Shown here: piece after piece, positions 43,138-55,868 of the stretch
How positions within the stretch are numbered: the stretch's first letter is position 1
Layout of the letters: each line of letters opens with the position of its first letter
Assembly: GCA_907163375.1 (NCBI GenBank)
Contig: CAJQUW010011644.1
Location: forward strand, 1 to 64,000
DNA length: 64,000 bases
Direction of reading: 5' to 3'
DNA from: Prostheceraeus crozeri
Taxonomy: Eukaryota; Platyhelminthes; Polycladida; Euryleptidae
The notes under the pieces: generated by a model
What the model saw: only the letters and a program-made list of their open reading frames with translations
Database searches by the model: none
What the model was told of the DNA's origin: nothing
Program-made: the position numbers and the translations under genes

Positions 43138-44309
43138 TAAAAAACCTCCGCTTGTAAGGATGTCATCATGAACTGTGTTCCACAAGGTATAACCGATCGG
43201 ATAGTCATTTCCAAGTAAACCATTCTTTTCGAGATGATTTCACAGTTGATGGATATGGTTCATGGATATCCATGTTTACCAGGACAGCGTTATTATCAAC
43301 AGCAGACCTTCGCAAGGCACACTTAGACAGAAAGAAATCTCAGTACTTCCTTTATCTCAGAGATTGCAGGAAGAATGTGAGGAGGGAGATAGCTCCTCAA
43401 AACGTCTATGCAATATCTTGCTCTGATTACAGTAATCGCAGTGAAAGTAATATCAGAAAAATAGTAGTACACCTAAAGATTTGTATAGAGGAGAATAAAA
43501 CAAGGTATCCCATCTTCCTGAAATATTCAGGCTTGATAAGACTACAGACTAAATGACTTAGAGGTGAAACCACATGTGAATTCAAAGCGGAAGCAACCAT
43601 TTCAACCTATTGGGCCTATTGGGAAATCAACTTTGAATAAAATTATGGATGAGGTGTCACATCCTAATGCAAATATGCTCAAAATTTCTTTTAGAAGGAG
43701 AGGAAGTTCCCCGTGACCGGCGACAAATTTATAACCAAAAATGTAATAACAAGGAGCATATAGTAAAACCTACTGATGAGATAGGTGAGTGTCTACAGAA
43801 GTTATTCAGTGAAAGAGGTCTTGGAGCAGACAGATTTCTCCAAAGTATAATTTGTCATGACTATCCCATAAACATTTTGTTTAATGACCAACAAATGACC
43901 GATGTCAAGCGTTTTACAACCACAGAAGGTGGAACAGCCCTGTGCAGAGATACAACGTTTGATGTCGGTGATTTCTATGTGATAACTACGACGTTTAAAG
44001 AAATAACTCTCTTGAAGATCAAGAACCAAGGGATCCCAACATTCATTGGTCCTTCTATGATACATTATTCGAAAGACACGAACACTGACGCTCCTCTTCT
44101 TTTTTGAATTGCGCAAAGTGATTCGTGTTGATGAAGATATTTTGTTCATTGGAAGTGACGATGACAAAGCCCTGAGCGCTGCCATTTCCCTATGTTTTAA
44201 GGGAACACGACATTTATTGTGCGCTAGACATATACAAGAAAATATTGAGCGTTACCTAAAGAATAAAGGTTATCCGATCAATTTCAGAACAGCTATCATC
44301 AATGACATA

Positions 44310-45683
44310 TACTCATTGACAAAATATTTGAAACATTTACTTCTTTAACTTCTTTCATCTTTGACTGGTATATATACATGTATGTATGATACCTTGATAA
44401 TTTAGTCACAATCTCCACCAAGTCGCTAGCACAGAAAAACAACGCATGTAGCAGATTCAACTTTAATAGCGCGTGTGCCTCCCCCACTCTAGCTCCAATA
44501 CATTCAGTAATCCGAGATGGCATGGATTCGCAAAGTTTCTGAATGAAGGATGTTTCAAGGAGAAGCTTCTGCTCTGTCAGTCTTTCAGAGAGAGTCTTCA
44601 GGGACACTGGTGGAAGTGAATAGCGGTCTCTCACTCGCAGCCCAAGCTCGTCCCAGACTTGTTCAATAGGTGAGAAGTCAGGTGAGCGTGCAGACCAGTC
44701 AAGGGTTTGAATGTTCAATCTCCTAACAGTGTCAATGACAGCCGAGGAGCGATGTGGTCTTGCGTTGTCGTCTTGGAAGACGCCACCCTGACCACTGGGG
44801 CAACAACAGGAAGCACAATTTCATTGAGATACCTCTGTCCAGTCAACGTGCCTTTGATGATGGTTGCTGTCGTTCGTCCGACCCCACAGCATAACACTTC
44901 CACCACAATATCTGTCGTGTTCTTTAATACAGCATGGGGCAAAGCGTTCACCTGGAAGACGATGCACCCTGACACGACCGTCATTGAAATCCAGAGTGAA
45001 TCTCGATTCATCGATCCACAGGACTTTCTGCCAGTGATGGTCATTCCATGAGCGATGGGCATCACACCAGGCAACTCGTCTTCTGCGGTGCTCAAAACTC
45101 AATGGAATTAGGACAGCTGGTCGTCGCGATTGAATTCCAGCTTCGGTAAGCCGTTCGAACGCTACAGTCTATATTTGAGGCACTCTTCCAGTGTACGACT
45201 AGCTTTGGGACTGACTGAAATCTATTCCTCTTTGCAGCTAAAACTAGACGTGCGTCTGTCTTTCCTGCCGACCTTCTTGGTCGACCAGATCCCTTCTTCT
45301 TTTTAACATCTCCTTCTGCTTTCCATCGACACCACCACCTACAAACAACGACTCTCGATAGTTGCAGCTCTTCGGCAACACTCGCACAACTTCTACCACA
45401 ACGAATCATTCCAACAGCCATACCTCTGGTAAACTGATCGTGTGCCATTTTATGTTACAAAGCTGGATTTCAGATCACGTTTATGTTCAATTTGTAAAAG
45501 CAATTGTGACAGTTGTATCGACATCAAAATTTGGAATTTGACCACCATAGATCTTTTTCCATTCTCTAATGTGTTGAATGGTAATACATTGAAAGCGAGA
45601 TATTGCATCATACCTGAGAAAAAATGAAACAAACTTCAATTCAAGCCAATGATAGTTTGTCTCATTAATTATGTCAATGAGTA
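44310..45683 (-). mobile_element. Tc1 element inserted in the MULE transposase
   Basis: Ends TACTCATTGACAAAAT (left) and TACTCATTGACATAAT (right, inverted) are flanked by TA (44,308-44,309 and 45,684-45,685). Length 1,374 bp, typical of Tc1. Excising it with one TA restores a continuous MULE reading, which confirms the boundaries. It is the youngest visible insertion in this nest. Confidence 0.88.
44420..45448 (-). pseudogene. Tc1 transposase (DD34E), frameshifted
   Basis: Starts MAHDQFTRGMAVGMIRCGRS at 45,448 with HTH SVAEELQLSRVVVCRWWCRW and hook GSGRPRR. Catalytic parts follow in shifted frames: VLWIDESRFTLDF with the first Asp, CGGSVMLWG, QDDNARPHRSSAV with the second Asp, and ARSPDFSPIEQVWDELG with the Glu, spaced DD34E. 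About 340 residues are represented in total, the full family length. I count two to three frameshifts, so it is inactive, though all catalytic residues are still encoded. Confidence 0.87.
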
Positions 45684-48600
45684 TATTTCATGAGAAGGTT
45701 TTATGTATGCCGATGATAATGTTACACGATTGCTGCAATTGTATTCTGAGTGAGATGCAAATGAAAAGAAATTAAATATTACCCACCCAAAGTCATTTTC
45801 TGATTGGTTTCGCCAATATCAAGTCGTTGTATCGATAACAGTATGTCTCAATTAAGAGCTATGGGTTTCGACAAATTATTTAGAAATGACAGACAAGAGG
45901 CCAAACATAAAAGATTTCCTTGGCAAGAAATGCCACGTTTTAGAGTTTATAGATAAGTTCAAGGAGGTCATTATGTTCCAACAAATCGAAAGAGTTCGAG
46001 CTACCAAGAATCTCAATGACTATACACTGCAGGAAGAATACAAAGAAAAGTATGACTTAAAATATCCTTCTAGTTTAGAAACTCATCTAAATTGTGATCC
46101 CATCGTAAATGGGAATGATTCCGATGATATATAGGCTATTCCAAGTATAGGAAAGTATATTATCGTGCAACAAGAAATGCATAACAAAAAGGTTCGCTTA
46201 CTTTGATTAAAGCTTAATTCAAATAACAGTAGTACAGAGAGCATAATTGAATTCCATGGTTCCCGTAGGTATGGGGTGGGAATGGCTATTGAGGCCATCC
46301 CCACAGCTCCCATAGCACTTCTATGGGGATTTTTGACATTCACTAGAAGCAATCAGAACTGACATCATATCACGCAATCAACTTCGATGTTCAATTACAA
46401 AGTATCACGCAGCCTACCCATCTCCCACTTAAAATGCATGAAATATCAAAATGCTGATCATTCTGACATTAGCAACACACGTTCAATAATTTTGGATGAT
46501 AATGATTTCGGTGTGCCAAGGACGTCTGAAGTGGACGAATTCTGCAAGTTTCTTTTACTGCAGAGCCGAATGGAGACTCTCAAATATTAGCTCTAATAGT
46601 ATAAATAACTCTGATAAAATTATTTGTGCTATTATTAAGCTTGCGTGATGAATGCGATTAATCATTATCAACCTAGATTTTAAACTAATTACGATGTAGA
46701 AGACCTGTTGGGTCCGGCCCACAAAACACGACACATGAAAATGTTGAATGATTTTCGTCGGATACATGAACAGTGTGATAAAGATTTCTCACACCAAATC
46801 ATTCAACTGTAAGCCATCCACTCGCATTGCAGTCATAGTTATAATGAAAGTTCAGATTTTTCACTTGCCCATGACGACTTGTCACAACTTTCATTTTCAT
46901 CTGATAGGCATCCTTGACTGCACACTTAAGTGTACCTCAATAAATGGTTCATTGCGCTGCATTTCATCATCATACACAAATGGGTCAACATCCTCCAAAT
47001 TCTGTGCAATAATTCGGTGACATGAGTGGTCGAGAAACAGCGAAATCTATATCTATATTAGTAGATTAGATTTATTCAAAGCTTTTTCCTTCACCACGTG
47101 TATATAGTCGATTTCTACTGCGAAACAATTCTAGACTTGAGATGCATAAATACCAAACTCGCTTTGATATTTTACTTCTTTATCGGCATTGATGGAGATA
47201 GAATTATCAATGATTGCTACATTAATTCAATTAACGAATGTAAAAGGGGAATATTCACTTATATGAACATGGCATGATCCACTGTGCAATAAACGATGGC
47301 TATAACACACATTGGTAGACTGCAAACATATAGTGAAGGCCTACATAAGAATTTTTGATAAGTGACTTTTTTGTGATAGAGTGACCATTTTGAAGTACTG
47401 GCAGCGTAGCAACATATGAATATTTTTTATTTTTGTTCAACCCTATCTTTGTATGTTGATCAACTTCCTATTATTCGAAAATAGCACCTCTATAAGCATA
47501 ACCAAACGAATGAAAAATCCTCACATTAGGAACCCCAAATGACAACTTGCAGCCCAGGACTATATTCTCACAGATGGAACACGTGAAACTCGTATATAAT
47601 CTATCAAAACAGCCAAATAAATGCACTTAAAATTATTTGCAGTAAAAATCGGTTGCTTAGTGAATCAAATGACAGCTAATCTCAAAACAGCGAACGGTAA
47701 AAGGCAAATATAAGAAACATCGAAATTTTAAGATAGCGAATTATAAAAATGGCGTACTATGCCTATGCAATGCTCGTGTTGTGCAGAACTAAGCACATAC
47801 TCGTATTGATATTTGATCTCAACATTTAATAAGGCCATGTTTCCTTTATTCTACATGTAGTTGTTGAATTTTTATACAAACGTGTTTCCTTAAAGGGAAC
47901 AGTAATCCAAAAATTGTACCCTTGAAACAATCCTGTAGCGAAATGAAGTAGGATCGACATGGTCAATAACTAGGGTAAGTGAACCAAAAATCCAAAGTGA
48001 GTAAAAGAGGAAGTTTGAAAAACACAAGCTGATCAATGACCGATTTGCTATAAAAACAAAGAAATAAAGACAATGTCGAACATTTAGAACAATGTAGAAA
48101 CATTTCGAGATAGAATTACGTTTACGGTAAACTAAGTTATGGTAGTTTTATGGAAAGAGGGTGTCATGGCTCATGAATCATTAAAGAATGAAAAGCGGAA
48201 TGAGAAGAACCTATGTAAACTGTACGTGTAAGCTGGCAGCAGACGACAAACACTTACGAATCAGTCGAGATAGGTAAATAACACCTATCTGCTAATGCAA
48301 CCAAATGATTCAGGCAAATGTAAATTTGTGAGTCAAATACGTGTGCATAGCGGGTTCTATTCCTTACTTAAACGAGCATTTAGCTAACTTTTCGGTACAA
48401 TAATTTCTAGGTGGCAAGTCAGAATCAAGGCTCAATAATGATAGAAAATGCTGCAATTTTAAAGAGCACAAGGCCTATACCGAAGATAGAAAAGAAAGGT
48501 CACAAAATTTATAACACGCAGTCGGTGACTTTCTTCGAGGACTCCCATTCCGCATCTCTGGAGTCAAATACGGCCTTCGGATCGTTGAATCCTGTGCAGA

Positions 48601-49078
48601 AGTTCCACTGAGATGGAGATATTGGACATCAATCATTCTGTACGAACAAGAGCAACATATTAATTAAGGGCTTATCCTGTGGATGTAGGGATTCTGTGGG
48701 ATACCCACAGGTTTTTCTGTGGGCATGGGGTGGGGTGCGGATTCAAATATCAATCCCCACGAAAACCCTGCTAAATTCACAAAAAAAGAAATATCAGTCA
48801 GATGAATTTAATAATGCTGTGACTTAGAACAAGTGCGTTATTGATACACCGACATCCTTTCTTTCACGATTGAAATATAATGCAGACGTCACACATAACA
48901 AACTAACTGCAATCCCTTGGCCACCAGAGCATATCCTAACTATGACTTCCAAAAAAAGTATTATGACTTGAATCTTTCTCTGTATCTCCATTTTTGAAAT
49001 GACATCCTTCGACTACTACAACCGCTTTGATATACCAAAAGCAAGCTGATCGTTCCTCCCACTAAGGCAAGGACTAAA

Positions 49079-49406
49079 TTGCGCATCTTTTGGGATCATT
49101 GACATTAGTTTCTTGTGTTGGTTGCGTTAATTGAGTGAATATCTTGGCCGCTATGGCTATGCTTGAACTTAGTAGAGGAGATGGTCAAATTTCGCAAAAT
49201 CCGTGATATTAGGTCAACTTTGAGAGCCTGCTGTGTCCGTTGCAGGGCATGCAGGAGGACGGAGACTGAATTGCGCATCCTTTGGGATCATTAACATTAG
49301 CTTGTGGTGTTGGTTGGGTTAATTGAGTAAATATCTTGGCCGCTATGGCTATGCTTGTAGTTTATTAATTTTTCATTCTGACTTTCCTTGTTGTTTGTAA
49401 CCAGCC
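49079..49406 (-). repeat. Right MULE terminal repeat
   Basis: About 328 bp, inverted relative to 42,816-43,137, with the same two internal copies of GCCATAGCGGCCAAGATATT. Confidence 0.8.
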
Positions 49407-49479
49407 CTGAAAGTAGTCAAATCCGTCGAATGTTCACGATCGTTAGTCACAAACACTTGTTGCCGGCTGGAATCGAATT

Positions 49480-52170
49480 AAGCGCTTCCTCTCCCCTCTA
49501 CGTCGATGGCCGCGCTTTCCGCGCGATCACCAAGCAGGCCTCTGGTCCAGCGCATCGCATTCCCCTCGTCCGAAGGTGACGTGTTGGTCAGTTCCCACCC
49601 GCCACTAACCGCGACAGAGTGATGACTGTTCTTCTCCGATCGCAAAGCAGGTACTTGGGCACTTGCGTCCACCGCTGTGTCTCGACCTTGACACGGGCAT
49701 TCACACTCGCAACGTTCGTGTCGTCTTTGTCGTATTCGTGCAAACCCTGGAGCTCGCACGGGTCGAAGATTGTTGAAATGAACCCTTCTTTCCCGTTGAC
49801 GCAAACGCGGGTTCACGACTTCGCCATCTTCTCCTCTCGCCGGCTTAACTGCATACAGGGTCTCCGAAAGTCGTTTGGTAACTCGGTAGTGGCCTACGAA
49901 TTGTGAGGGGTCTAATGTGTGTTTCGGTTGACCTCTTATGAAAACCCAATCACCTACTCTGAACATATCGCCATGAACCTTCGTATCAAAATGCCTTTTC
50001 TGTTGGCGCTGAGCTCGAGTGTAGGACACTCTGGCCTTGGAGTGAACCATAGAAGTGGATAATAGTACACTAGAATGGAGGTTTGATATCTTGCCTATAT
50101 ACAATAATGGCACATGGAAAAATCTGTGGTTTGTAGATCAGATTCGATCTAAAACATTGCATAATAGTGAAACTATTTGCCAAGTTGGTTGTGGAAGTTG
50201 TTGACAGTAAATTACAGGATTTTCATGAAGAGAATTGCAAGTGAGATGGCGGCATTGTTTCATGTGAAATAGCCTACTATTCCATGGATTAATATAGTGT
50301 GTCTATTTGTAGCAGTCACTGACAACTATTTTCCAATTTTCAATATTGGAATATGAATTAAAAATTGGTTCACAAAGTCATAATTGAAAGTGTTCGGTGT
50401 GCTGTTTGTAAGAACATCTGAAGAATTCACAGATAGAAAATCTAGTTATTGGGTAATTTCCTCTTCAAGCGGCTAAGAAACCTTGCGCTTTTCTGGAATA
50501 AACACATTGAAAGTTTCTTTACCGACAATCATTTCTCAAATAAATGAAATGTCGCTGGAACTTTTCAATTAATCATTGAATGACATATGTAATATTTTGG
50601 AAGCTGATATTCAAAAGCATGTAGAGATTTTGAAAATTATTCAGATTTAGTGAACAGGGGAACCCTTTAAAGTAAAATGAATACTCTAAGATTTTTTGGC
50701 CTCTGATTTCAAGCTGGAGTTATGCATGTTCTGTAAATCGACATTACAAGTTGTATAAGAGTCTGATTATACTATTGATAGATTGTCGGAGCGATATTTC
50801 GAAATGATGAACGTACAAAACGTTTAAAAGGATTTCCTTCTTTGTCATCCTGTCGGCGCAGCATTTTGTAAATTCACTATTGCTTTTGAGTACATGGTCT
50901 TTGGACAAGAGGCAACAATCCTGATCAAGAATCAGCCTGATAAATATAAATGCCGATCAAAAAAAGCATGGAAGCCAGATCACACAAGTTGCATTTTGCC
51001 CCAACTCAGTTACCCCGGCGTGTGCCATAATTTTCATGCAATTTCCATTCTAGGACTTTCTATGGTATTGTTAATTTCTATGGAGTGGACAGTGTGCAGC
51101 TGGTTACGAATCTCAACTAGGAACTCATGAGAGTCAGAGGGGTCACGGAAGCAAGGGTCAATCATGGATTCGTAAGGTAGGAGCAGTTCCCTTCCCAAGG
51201 TCATCATCGCGGGAGTAAACCCAGAGCTAGCACTCTCGATCGTCCTTGGGTTCAGAAGAACAGGGCTTCGGTAATCCTCCCAATCGCCTTCCTTGTCTGC
51301 CAGATAAGTGCGAAGACCGGCCTTCAACTGCTGAATTACTCGCTCTACTTTGTCATCTGCCTGGGGGTGCCGGGGTGATGTGCGGATTTTTTCTATTCCT
51401 AACTCAGTGCATATGGAATTCATTAAGCTCCCGGAAACTTCTTGGCCCTGGTCCCTATACAGGTGCTCAGGTATACCGAAACGACAGACCCACTGGTGAA
51501 CGAAAGCAGATGCTACTGTCTGTGCCCTCTTGTCTGGGATAGGGATGGCTTCCATCCAGGAGGTGAACCGATCGATCATGACGCACAAGTAAACGTTGCC
51601 TTTCGATGATGGTCTTAGAGGCCCGGCTAAATATGTATGGACAGCCTGGTTGGCGTATCCCTTGGGTAGGGGTTGCAATGGCGCCACCTGGTGACGTCCT
51701 GTTCTCTTAGTTTGAGCACATACCAGACAGCAGCGTACATAGTCATCGATTTCTTGCGTACTATCAGGCTACCAAAACTTCTTCAGGATTCTAAGGCGAG
51801 TTTGACGCAGGCCACCGTGACTAGATTGGTTATGAGCACCGTGCAACACGACAGAGCGCAACTTCCATGGGGTGACTATTTGGCGTGCATTTCTTATTTT
51901 TCTCACGAGAATCCCATTTTCTAGCTCAAGTTGGTCGAACTGGCTAAAAAGAATCCTGGTGATCCTACCGAATGACATCAGGGCTGGTTTGGAGGGTTTC
52001 GGATGACCTCGATGAAGACAGTTTAGCACGGGGCCTAGATCAAAATCGCTTGCCTGGGCCGCTCTTATGTCAACGTTGGAGGACAATATGGGAGTATCGG
52101 TGATTTCAGATGGGTTAAAAGAGCTCTCACTGTCGGCATCATCCGCACTAAATCCCTCAGATGTGGACAC
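49480..52170 (-). pseudogene. Gypsy-type integrase region (fossil)
   Basis: Encodes a zinc-binding N-terminal part, the catalytic core (YLAGPLRPSSKGNVYLCVMI, DRFTSWMEAIP, SPRHPQADDKVERVIQQLK) and a C-terminal part with GDWVFIRGQPKHTLDPSQF and GHYRVTKRLSETLYAV. The small DNA element at 50,047-51,083 lies between the catalytic core and the C-terminal part. The region is broken; it is kept here as a marker of family and orientation. Confidence 0.88.
50047..51083 (+). mobile_element. Non-autonomous DNA transposon inside the gypsy integrase
   Basis: A 1,037-bp insertion with inverted ends CCATAGAAGTGG..CTAGAATGG and CCATAGAAATTA..CTAGAATGG. The flanks are AGTGAA (50,041-50,046) and AGTGGA (51,084-51,089), a 6-bp duplication with one mismatch. 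It carries no transposase. A second, inverted and diverged copy is at 2,391-3,636. The 6-bp duplication leaves several superfamilies open. Confidence 0.82.
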
Positions 52171-52329
52171 GGCGGATAATCGGTAATCGAGTGACCGCAG
52201 CTATCCTTCGAGTAAGTTCTGACTTCTTATGATGCGGAGCCTCGCGTGTTTCCAAACGCAGTGACAGTATTCTGCTAGTTTCGCTGGGGAGATACTGACT
52301 ATGTATCGCAGCTTGTGGGTTACATGATG

Positions 52330-54010
52330 AGCATTTATTCATGTCCAGCTTTTCTGAAGGGTCTGCGGCTCAAACTGTCGGCGTTGTCATGATACTTGTC
52401 GGAACGGTAAAAAATCTGGAAATTATACTCCTGAAGTCGTCCAAGAATGTCGCCGTCAATGTCGAACGTGAAATTATGAAGAATCGTGTTCCATCGCACT
52501 AACATGTCATTTCGTGATGATGGGGCCTTTTTCAACCACCGCAGAGCACTGTGGTCCGTACGAATGATAAATGGTAGAGGAATGAGATACTCTCGGTGAT
52601 ATTCCATGAAAAATACGAGTGAAAGCATGTTCTGAGTTAGACAATACGATCACTGTTCCCTCGACAAAGACCTACCAAACGCTATAAGTCGCAGCTTGCC
52701 ACCTTGTTCCTGTGATAGTACTGCCCCGATACCAGAATCACATGCGTCGCAATCTAATATAAACGAGGAGGCCTCAGGGCTGAAGTCGGGGAAACCCAAT
52801 ACCGGTGCTGTGGTCAAGAGATCTTTTATTTTGTGGAAGGCATCTTCGCAATCAGCTGTCCAATTCCACGTTTTGGCTATTTCTAAGTTTCGCAAAGGGG
52901 AAGCGATCTGAGACTGATTTGGAGCAAACTTTTGATAGCAATGTACTAGTCCTTAAAAGGATTTGATTTCCTTCCCATTCAAAGGAGGGGGCAGGATTTG
53001 ATGGTTTCTATCTTACTAGGATCGGTGTGGATTCCAGCAGGAGAAATGGTATGACCAAGAAAAAGTATTTCTGACTTAAACAGGTGACATTTGGTAGGTT
53101 TCACCTTGACCCTGGACTTCGCTAACCTTTCTAGGACCTCGTCTAAATGCTGGAGCGTTTCTTCAAATGTGGAACCGAATACAATTATGTCATCCAAATA
53201 AGCAATAGCTGACTTGAAAAGTAGGTCTTTCAAAAGGGAATTCATCAGACGCTGACATGTGGAGGGCGCTCCGTTGAGGCCGAAAGGCATTTGAGTGAAC
53301 TGATACTGGAGATGACGCGTGACAAATGCTGTTTTAGGGGCATCCTTGGGATCAACCTTTACTTGATAATACGCCTGATTCAGATCGAGTGTACAGAAAA
53401 AATTGGCTCCCCGTAGGGATTCAAAGATGTCATCAATTCTCGGCATGGGATCACTGATTGGTTCTGTAACTTCAAAGATGTATTCAAAGATGTCATCAAT
53501 TCTCGGCATGGGATAACTGATTCGTTTATAGCCCTATAGTCGATACACAACCTCCACTGCCCATCAGTCTTCTTCACGAGGCCAGACCATGGGGACTTCG
53601 ATGGCTCAATCACACCTAGCCTCAACAACGTCTCGATTTCTTGGTTAATAGCTTGCTGTTTAATGGGATTGGCCCGATTAGGTGGGCGATTGAGAGGGGC
53701 ATGAGTGCCTGTGTTGATGTCATGCATTATGACGTCCGTGCTGCCTAAGTCATCAGCATTCTTGGAGATGGCTGCGTGCTGCTTTAACAGAATGGAAACT
53801 ACGGCTTCCTTCTGTTCCTCCGAAAGGTCGCTTCCAAATCTAAATTGATCTATCCAGTCTGGTGACGCTGTTACTGACGCAGTTTTCAGCAACACCTTGT
53901 AGAGAATTTCTGGCATAGCATTTTGTGTATCCTGAATAAACTCTACCTGGCCTACTGCACCTGCTATTTTCAACTTTGCTTCATGCGGATTAGTGTTCAC
54001 AAGCCGCACA
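52330..54010 (-). pseudogene. Gypsy-type reverse transcriptase and RNase H region (fossil)
   Basis: RT blocks WRLCIDYRAIN, FFCTLDLNQAYYQV, QMPFGLNGAPSTCQRLM and the catalytic AYLDDIIVFG are visible in order, then FLGHTISPAGIHTD, followed by RNase H-like SFILDCDACDSGIGAVLSQ and LPFIIRTDHSALRWL. This order and these motifs define Ty3/Gypsy. The region is broken in several places and includes a short local duplication. Confidence 0.92.
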
Positions 54011-54059
54011 GGAACTCGACCGAATTGATCAAGGTGAACTAGGGATTCTGATGACCTCA

Positions 54060-54720
54060 GGTAAATTAACTGGTTGAAACAGAAGTGGGCGAGAGCTCGA
54101 ACAAGGTGAGATTAAGTTTGCAACTCGACAAGAGAAGACAGTCTCGGAATTTGGGGGAAGAGAAACACACTTCACTGGAGGTATCCGGGCCAATCAAAAG
54201 AATACGCCAAGCAGCCCTAGAAATGTCAAAGATGTCATCTGCGTAATTGACGCTGCAATGACAGATCTTACCGAAATCAGAATCGAAAATAAGAGAAGGA
54301 CTCGAGCTGTCAACCACAATGAAGGGGTTGGTACATTCAAAGACTCCCATTTTGAAAGACAACTGTATTCTCCCTCGTATGGTCAAGGGTTCATTGCTCA
54401 CTGTTACCAATCGGCCGTACACCGATTCTTCTATGTGGCGATCCCAATCTGGTTGAACCTCAGATAACAACGCCTGAGCAATCAATGTGGCTTCGTAACC
54501 GGTATCGATAAGACCGAGAGCTAACCTAGATCGCAGATGAGTCACAACTGAAGAGTAATGGGGTGCGGACGAGTCGCGGAGACAGAGATTCACACGAAGA
54601 TCGGGCTTCTTGTTGGAGGATTGGCTTTGGGAATCACAAGTCTGTAGTGGAACTGAGTTAGCAGTCTGAGTGGCCATGCTCACTGGGGAACGGAATACAC
54701 TTGATGCTTGGTGGACTGGC
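54060..54720 (-). pseudogene. Gypsy-type aspartic protease region (fossil)
   Basis: LALGLIDTGYEATLIAQALL has the retroviral-type active-site setting (LIDTG) and is followed by PLTIRGRIQLSFKMG and FIVVDSSSPSLIFDSDF. Upstream is a Ser/Gln-rich spacer. It is part of the broken gypsy-type element. Confidence 0.75.
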
Positions 54721-54779
54721 AATTCAGTAGAGGAGGGTTCGCCACCAGCAACCCTCCCTACGCGTATCCCTGAGAAGGG

Positions 54780-55570
54780 GACATCAAACTTCCGGCGTTT
54801 TTAATTGGATAGTCTCGGGCCATATGGCCTACTTCTCGACAACGGAAGCATTTCCGGGGCTTCAAGCAACTTGACCAGTCTCACCACAGTTCTTTCATTT
54901 CTGAGTGGAACTCAGATTGTTGCTGGTTGGAAATGCAACGTGGGTAGGGATAGGCATATTCATGAGAGATTCTGGACTAGGCAGTTCCTGAGGAAATAGC
55001 GCGAACATGCTGTCGCCTGTGCCTTACAATATCTTCAAGATACTGTGCTCTGCGCAAAACATCCTTTGGGTTGTTCAATTCGTAAATCAGATTGTCATCG
55101 AAGATTTTGTCTTGCAAGGCAGTGCTACGAATACCCTCAAGAAAAACTTCCCGAACTCTTTCTTGCTGGAAAACTACAGGAATGTTTATCTCTCAAGCCA
55201 GGTAATACAAATGTGTCACGTAGGCTGAAAGGAATTTACTTTCTCGCTGCTTCCTAGAGGATAAAGAGACACGTGCTCCTAGTTCATTGCTTCGGGGAGC
55301 TTGGAAACTTTGGCCTAAAAATCAAAGTCGGAAAGGAATTGATGCTTGTCATTACCCTTTTCAACGATGCGAAGATGCGAGGTTTGACAGACTTTATGTA
55401 TGTGCTCCATTGGTTTGTGGGAGTGGACCTACTCTCTTCGACAAAGAAGTCGGGGTTGAACAGAGGCTCACTATCGTCGTCGTCGTACCTACACGCCATG
55501 ACTAATTACTTTCACAGATGTCAAACGAGCAAGAGCAAAAGACACAGTAAAAGATTCTTTGAACGCAGCT
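54780..55570 (-). pseudogene. Gypsy-type gag region (fossil)
   Basis: A zinc-knuckle-like stretch CFRCREVGHMARD near 54,800-54,860 precedes the protease, as in gag. The upstream part is weakly conserved and broken; no full gag frame remains. Confidence 0.55.
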
Positions 55571-55629
55571 GAGCGGGTATTCTACACTTCAATGTTGGAC
55601 TGAACAAGGATAAATATTATTTATAACCA

Positions 55630-55642
55630 CGCTCTGCTACCA
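55630..55642 (-). other. Primer-binding site, initiator-Met tRNA type
   Basis: Minus strand TGGTAGCAGAGCG begins two bases after the LTR. It is complementary to the 3' end of animal initiator tRNA-Met (CTCTGCTACCA) at the first eleven positions. It is not a tRNA gene. Confidence 0.75.
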
Positions 55643-55644
55643 AT

Positions 55645-55730
55645 TGCAATGTATAGGCGTTTAAACTTTCAGTCAGGAAGAAGTCGAAGGACAAGTCAGA
55701 TAGAGCTTTATTCGCAATCGTATAGCAAAA
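55645..55730 (-). repeat. 5' LTR of the gypsy-type element, cut short
   Basis: Matches 42,037-42,125 with about 7 differences in 87. The rest of the LTR is missing and replaced by a microsatellite and the LINE. Confidence 0.82.
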
Positions 55731-55839
<109 letters not shown>

Positions 55840-55868
55840 TCTCTCCGTATATCAATTCGTATTGTGTC

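Larger units (their letters stand above)
43272..46134 (+). pseudogene. MULE transposase, broken and interrupted by Tc1
   Basis: Plus-strand pieces align with animal MULE transposases. RDRRQIYNQKCNN and QQMTDVKRFTTTEG precede DTTFDVGDFYVITTTF, whose Asp is the first of the DDE triad. IPTFIGPSMIHYSKD follows, then in the next frame FIGSDDDKALSAAIS with the second Asp and HLLCARHIQENIERYL (C/H motif). The Tc1 element interrupts at NDI|; after it the reading resumes with FHEKVLCM, SFSDWFRQYQ near 45,790, and KRPNIKDFLGKKCHVLEFI at 45,886-46,134. Several frameshifts separate the pieces. An N-terminal stretch at 43,272-43,556 probably belongs to it. Confidence 0.8.
42582..49406 (+). mobile_element. 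MULE (Mutator-like) transposon inside the gypsy element
   Basis: The left end GGCTGGTTACAAACAACAAG and right end (inverted) are identical over the first 20 bases, and the inverted repeats extend for about 330 bp. The 8-bp flanks CTGAAGGT (42,574-42,581) and CTGAAAGT (49,407-49,414) form a duplication with one mismatch, the size expected of MULEs. On both sides the gypsy 3' region resumes (AGTCAA..TCGAATGTTCACGAT), within an 80-bp tandem repeat of that element. Inside is a broken MULE transposase and a Tc1 element. The interior 46.6-49.0 kb shows no further recognisable gene; a 66-residue frame at 48,411 is unassigned. Confidence 0.85.
42037..55730 (-). mobile_element. Gypsy-type LTR retrotransposon, broken, with nested insertions
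   Basis: Minus-strand element with 3' LTR at the left, polypurine tract, gag-like, protease, RT, RNase H and integrase regions, primer-binding site and a cut-short 5' LTR at the right. Domain order protease-RT-RNase H-integrase is that of Gypsy/Ty3. It is interrupted by a MULE and by a small DNA element and has at least half a dozen coding breaks. The comparable parts of the two LTRs differ at about 7 of 87 positions, so it is an old copy. Target duplications cannot be checked because the right end is lost in a microsatellite. Confidence 0.92.

Noticed and set aside
48411-48611. 66-residue frame inside the MULE as a second MULE gene
   Set aside because: No family signature; an AG-like acceptor precedes it, but nothing else supports it.
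55630-55642. tRNA-like sequence
   Set aside because: Only the 3' acceptor complement is present and it lies two bases from an LTR, so it is a primer-binding site.
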